A stretch of 7,736 nucleotides of DNA, taken from an uncultured Lachnospiraceae bacterium. GTDB lineage: Bacteria > Bacillota_A > Clostridia > Lachnospirales > Lachnospiraceae. The notes below the pieces were generated by a model. That model saw only the letters and a program-made list of their open reading frames with translations. It had not been told where the DNA came from and searched no databases. Position 1 is the first letter of the stretch; each line of letters opens with the position of its first letter. The stretch is from positions 1-7,736 of the forward strand of contig CAMWWF010000128.1 of NCBI GenBank assembly GCA_947177885.1, given 5' to 3'. The position numbers and the translations under genes were made by a program. Shown here piece after piece: positions 6,657-7,736 of this stretch.

Positions 6657-7661
6657 TTAAACTATACCGTCAGCCTGAAGCCCAAGATGTTGGTATGCAA
6701 GGCTGGTAACCATCCTACCCCTTGGGGTTCGGTTCAGAAATCCATTCTTGATCAGATAGGGCTCATAGACATCCTCAATGGTTCCCGCATCCTCGCCGAT
6801 GGCCGCTGCCAGTGTGTCAAGGCCTACAGGACCTCCCTCAAACTTTTCGATCATGGTGATGAGCATGTTCCGGTCGATATGATCCAGCCCCAGTCTGTCC
6901 ACATCCATCAGATCCAGCGCCGTTCTTGCCACATCCTCTGTGATAATGCCGTCGTATTTCACTTGGGCAAAATCCCGGACGCGCTTTAAGATCCGGTTTG
7001 CCAGTCTGGGAGTGCCCCTGCTCCTGCGGGCCATTTCCAGTGCGCCATGGGGTTCGATCTCCACATCAAGCACTCTGGCGGAATGCATGATGATCTGCTG
7101 CAGTTCCTCCACTGTATAAAATTCCAGATGATGTATCATACCGAACCTGTCCCTCAAAGGAGCCGTCAGAAGTCCCGCCCTTGTGGTAGCGCCCACCAGG
7201 GTAAATCTGGGCAGATCCAGACGCACGGAACGGGCGGAAGAACCTTTACCGATCATGATATCAATGCAGTAGTCCTCCATGGCGGGATACAGCACTTCCT
7301 CCACCTGTCGGTTCAGCCTGTGTATCTCATCCACAAACAGCAGGTCTCCCTCCTCCAGGTTGTTCAGGACTGCCGCCATCTCTCCGGGTTTCTCTATGGC
7401 GGGTCCGCTGGTGACCTTGATGTGCACACCCATCTCGTTGGCAATGATGGTGGCGAGCGTAGTCTTGCCCAGACCGGGAGGCCCGTAAAAGAGCACATGA
7501 TCCAGGGCATCTCCCCTCTGCTTTGCCGCCTTGATGTAGACCTTCAGATTTTCCTTTATCTTAGATTGACCGATATAGTCATCCAATATCTGAGGTCTCA
7601 GGGAACCTTCTATTCTGCTGTCTTCCTCTGTTATGTTTGTCTCGATCATTCTCTTGGGCAT
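6657..7661 (-). CDS. ruvB: Holliday junction branch migration ATPase RuvB
   Basis: RuvB is the hexameric AAA+ motor that, with RuvA, drives branch migration at Holliday junctions during recombinational repair. The 334-residue product is full length. It shows Walker A GPPGLGKT (60-67), Walker B LLFVDEIH (107-114), sensor 1 GATTR (157-161), the arginine-finger LRDRFG (169-174), sensor 2 RGTPR (215-219) and the C-terminal winged helix, with [10 protein letters not shown] near 307-316. The ATG at 7661 is preferred, with AAAGGA 7 bases upstream. An in-frame TTG at 7682 would add seven residues (MFIKDRY) and lacks such a site. No terminator is visible between it and zapA, so some read-through is possible. 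The partner ruvA is usually just upstream and would lie beyond the right edge. Confidence 0.98.
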   Translation of the reverse strand: MPKRMIETNITEEDSRIEGSLRPQILDDYIGQSKIKENLKVYIKAAKQRGDALDHVLFYGPPGLGKTTLATIIANEMGVHIKVTSGPAIEKPGEMAAVLNNLEEGDLLFVDEIHRLNRQVEEVLYPAMEDYCIDIMIGKGSSARSVRLDLPRFTLVGATTRAGLLTAPLRDRFGMIHHLEFYTVEELQQIIMHSARVLDVEIEPHGALEMARRSRGTPRLANRILKRVRDFAQVKYDGIITEDVARTALDLMDVDRLGLDHIDRNMLITMIEKFEGGPVGLDTLAAAIGEDAGTIEDVYEPYLIKNGFLNRTPRGRMVTSLAYQHLGLQADGIV

Positions 7662-7736
7662 ATATCTATCCTTTATGAACAATGTTGGCCATGGTCTTTT
7701 TCTTTTTACTATATGTTTTATGCATTTGAACCGTTT

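Noticed and set aside
6657..6660. Terminator for ruvB in the ruvB-zapA gap
   Set aside because: No stable hairpin with a U-tract follows the ruvB stop; the AT-rich stretch there belongs to the zapA promoter.
7662..7736. Possible 3' end of an upstream gene such as ruvA, or a ruvB promoter
   Set aside because: One frame ends at a TAG just before the ruvB ATG, but the roughly 20 residues visible are Lys-rich and not recognisable as RuvA. The TTCAAA and TATAGT hexamers are only 11 bases apart, too close for a promoter.

Overview
The window looks like chromosomal DNA of a clostridial Firmicute (Bacillota), most likely Lachnospiraceae. The reasons are moderate GC content, strong AGGAGG-type ribosome-binding sites, sigma-A-like promoters, and the run ruvB - zapA - U32 peptidase - FtsW/RodA - penicillin-binding protein. 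The taxon is inferred from gene content and style, not from a marker gene. Every supported gene is on the minus strand, so transcription runs from the right edge to the left. I see no RNA gene, mobile element, CRISPR array or plus-strand gene.

In transcription order: ruvB (Holliday-junction motor) is complete, with a short unassigned leader at the right edge. A 94-bp gap after it carries a good promoter (TTGCCT, 17 bp, TATAAT) for zapA, an FtsZ-ring stabiliser with a long C-terminal coiled coil. A terminator-like hairpin follows zapA. Next come a 742-residue U32 protein of the long, DUF3656-containing (RlhA-like) type, a 176-bp gap with a doubtful small ORF, a SEDS glycosyltransferase (FtsW/RodA family), and a class B penicillin-binding transpeptidase. 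The last two overlap by 98 bp and form a matched polymerase/crosslinker pair for septal or side-wall peptidoglycan. A second promoter (TTGCGT, 17 bp, TATACT) drives a small Nudix hydrolase. The first 18 codons of a further gene run off the left edge.

The most unusual structure is the FtsW/PBP overlap. The N-terminal cytoplasmic tail of the PBP is built from five 36-bp tandem repeats (12 residues each, cationic and Pro/Gln-rich), and the SEDS gene ends inside the fourth repeat in transcription-opposite numbering. Its TAG stop comes from a single C-to-T difference between repeat copies that is silent (Asn AAC to AAT) in the PBP frame. The rest is conserved housekeeping: DNA repair, division-ring assembly, RNA modification and wall synthesis. 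I found no clear new defence or mobile system.
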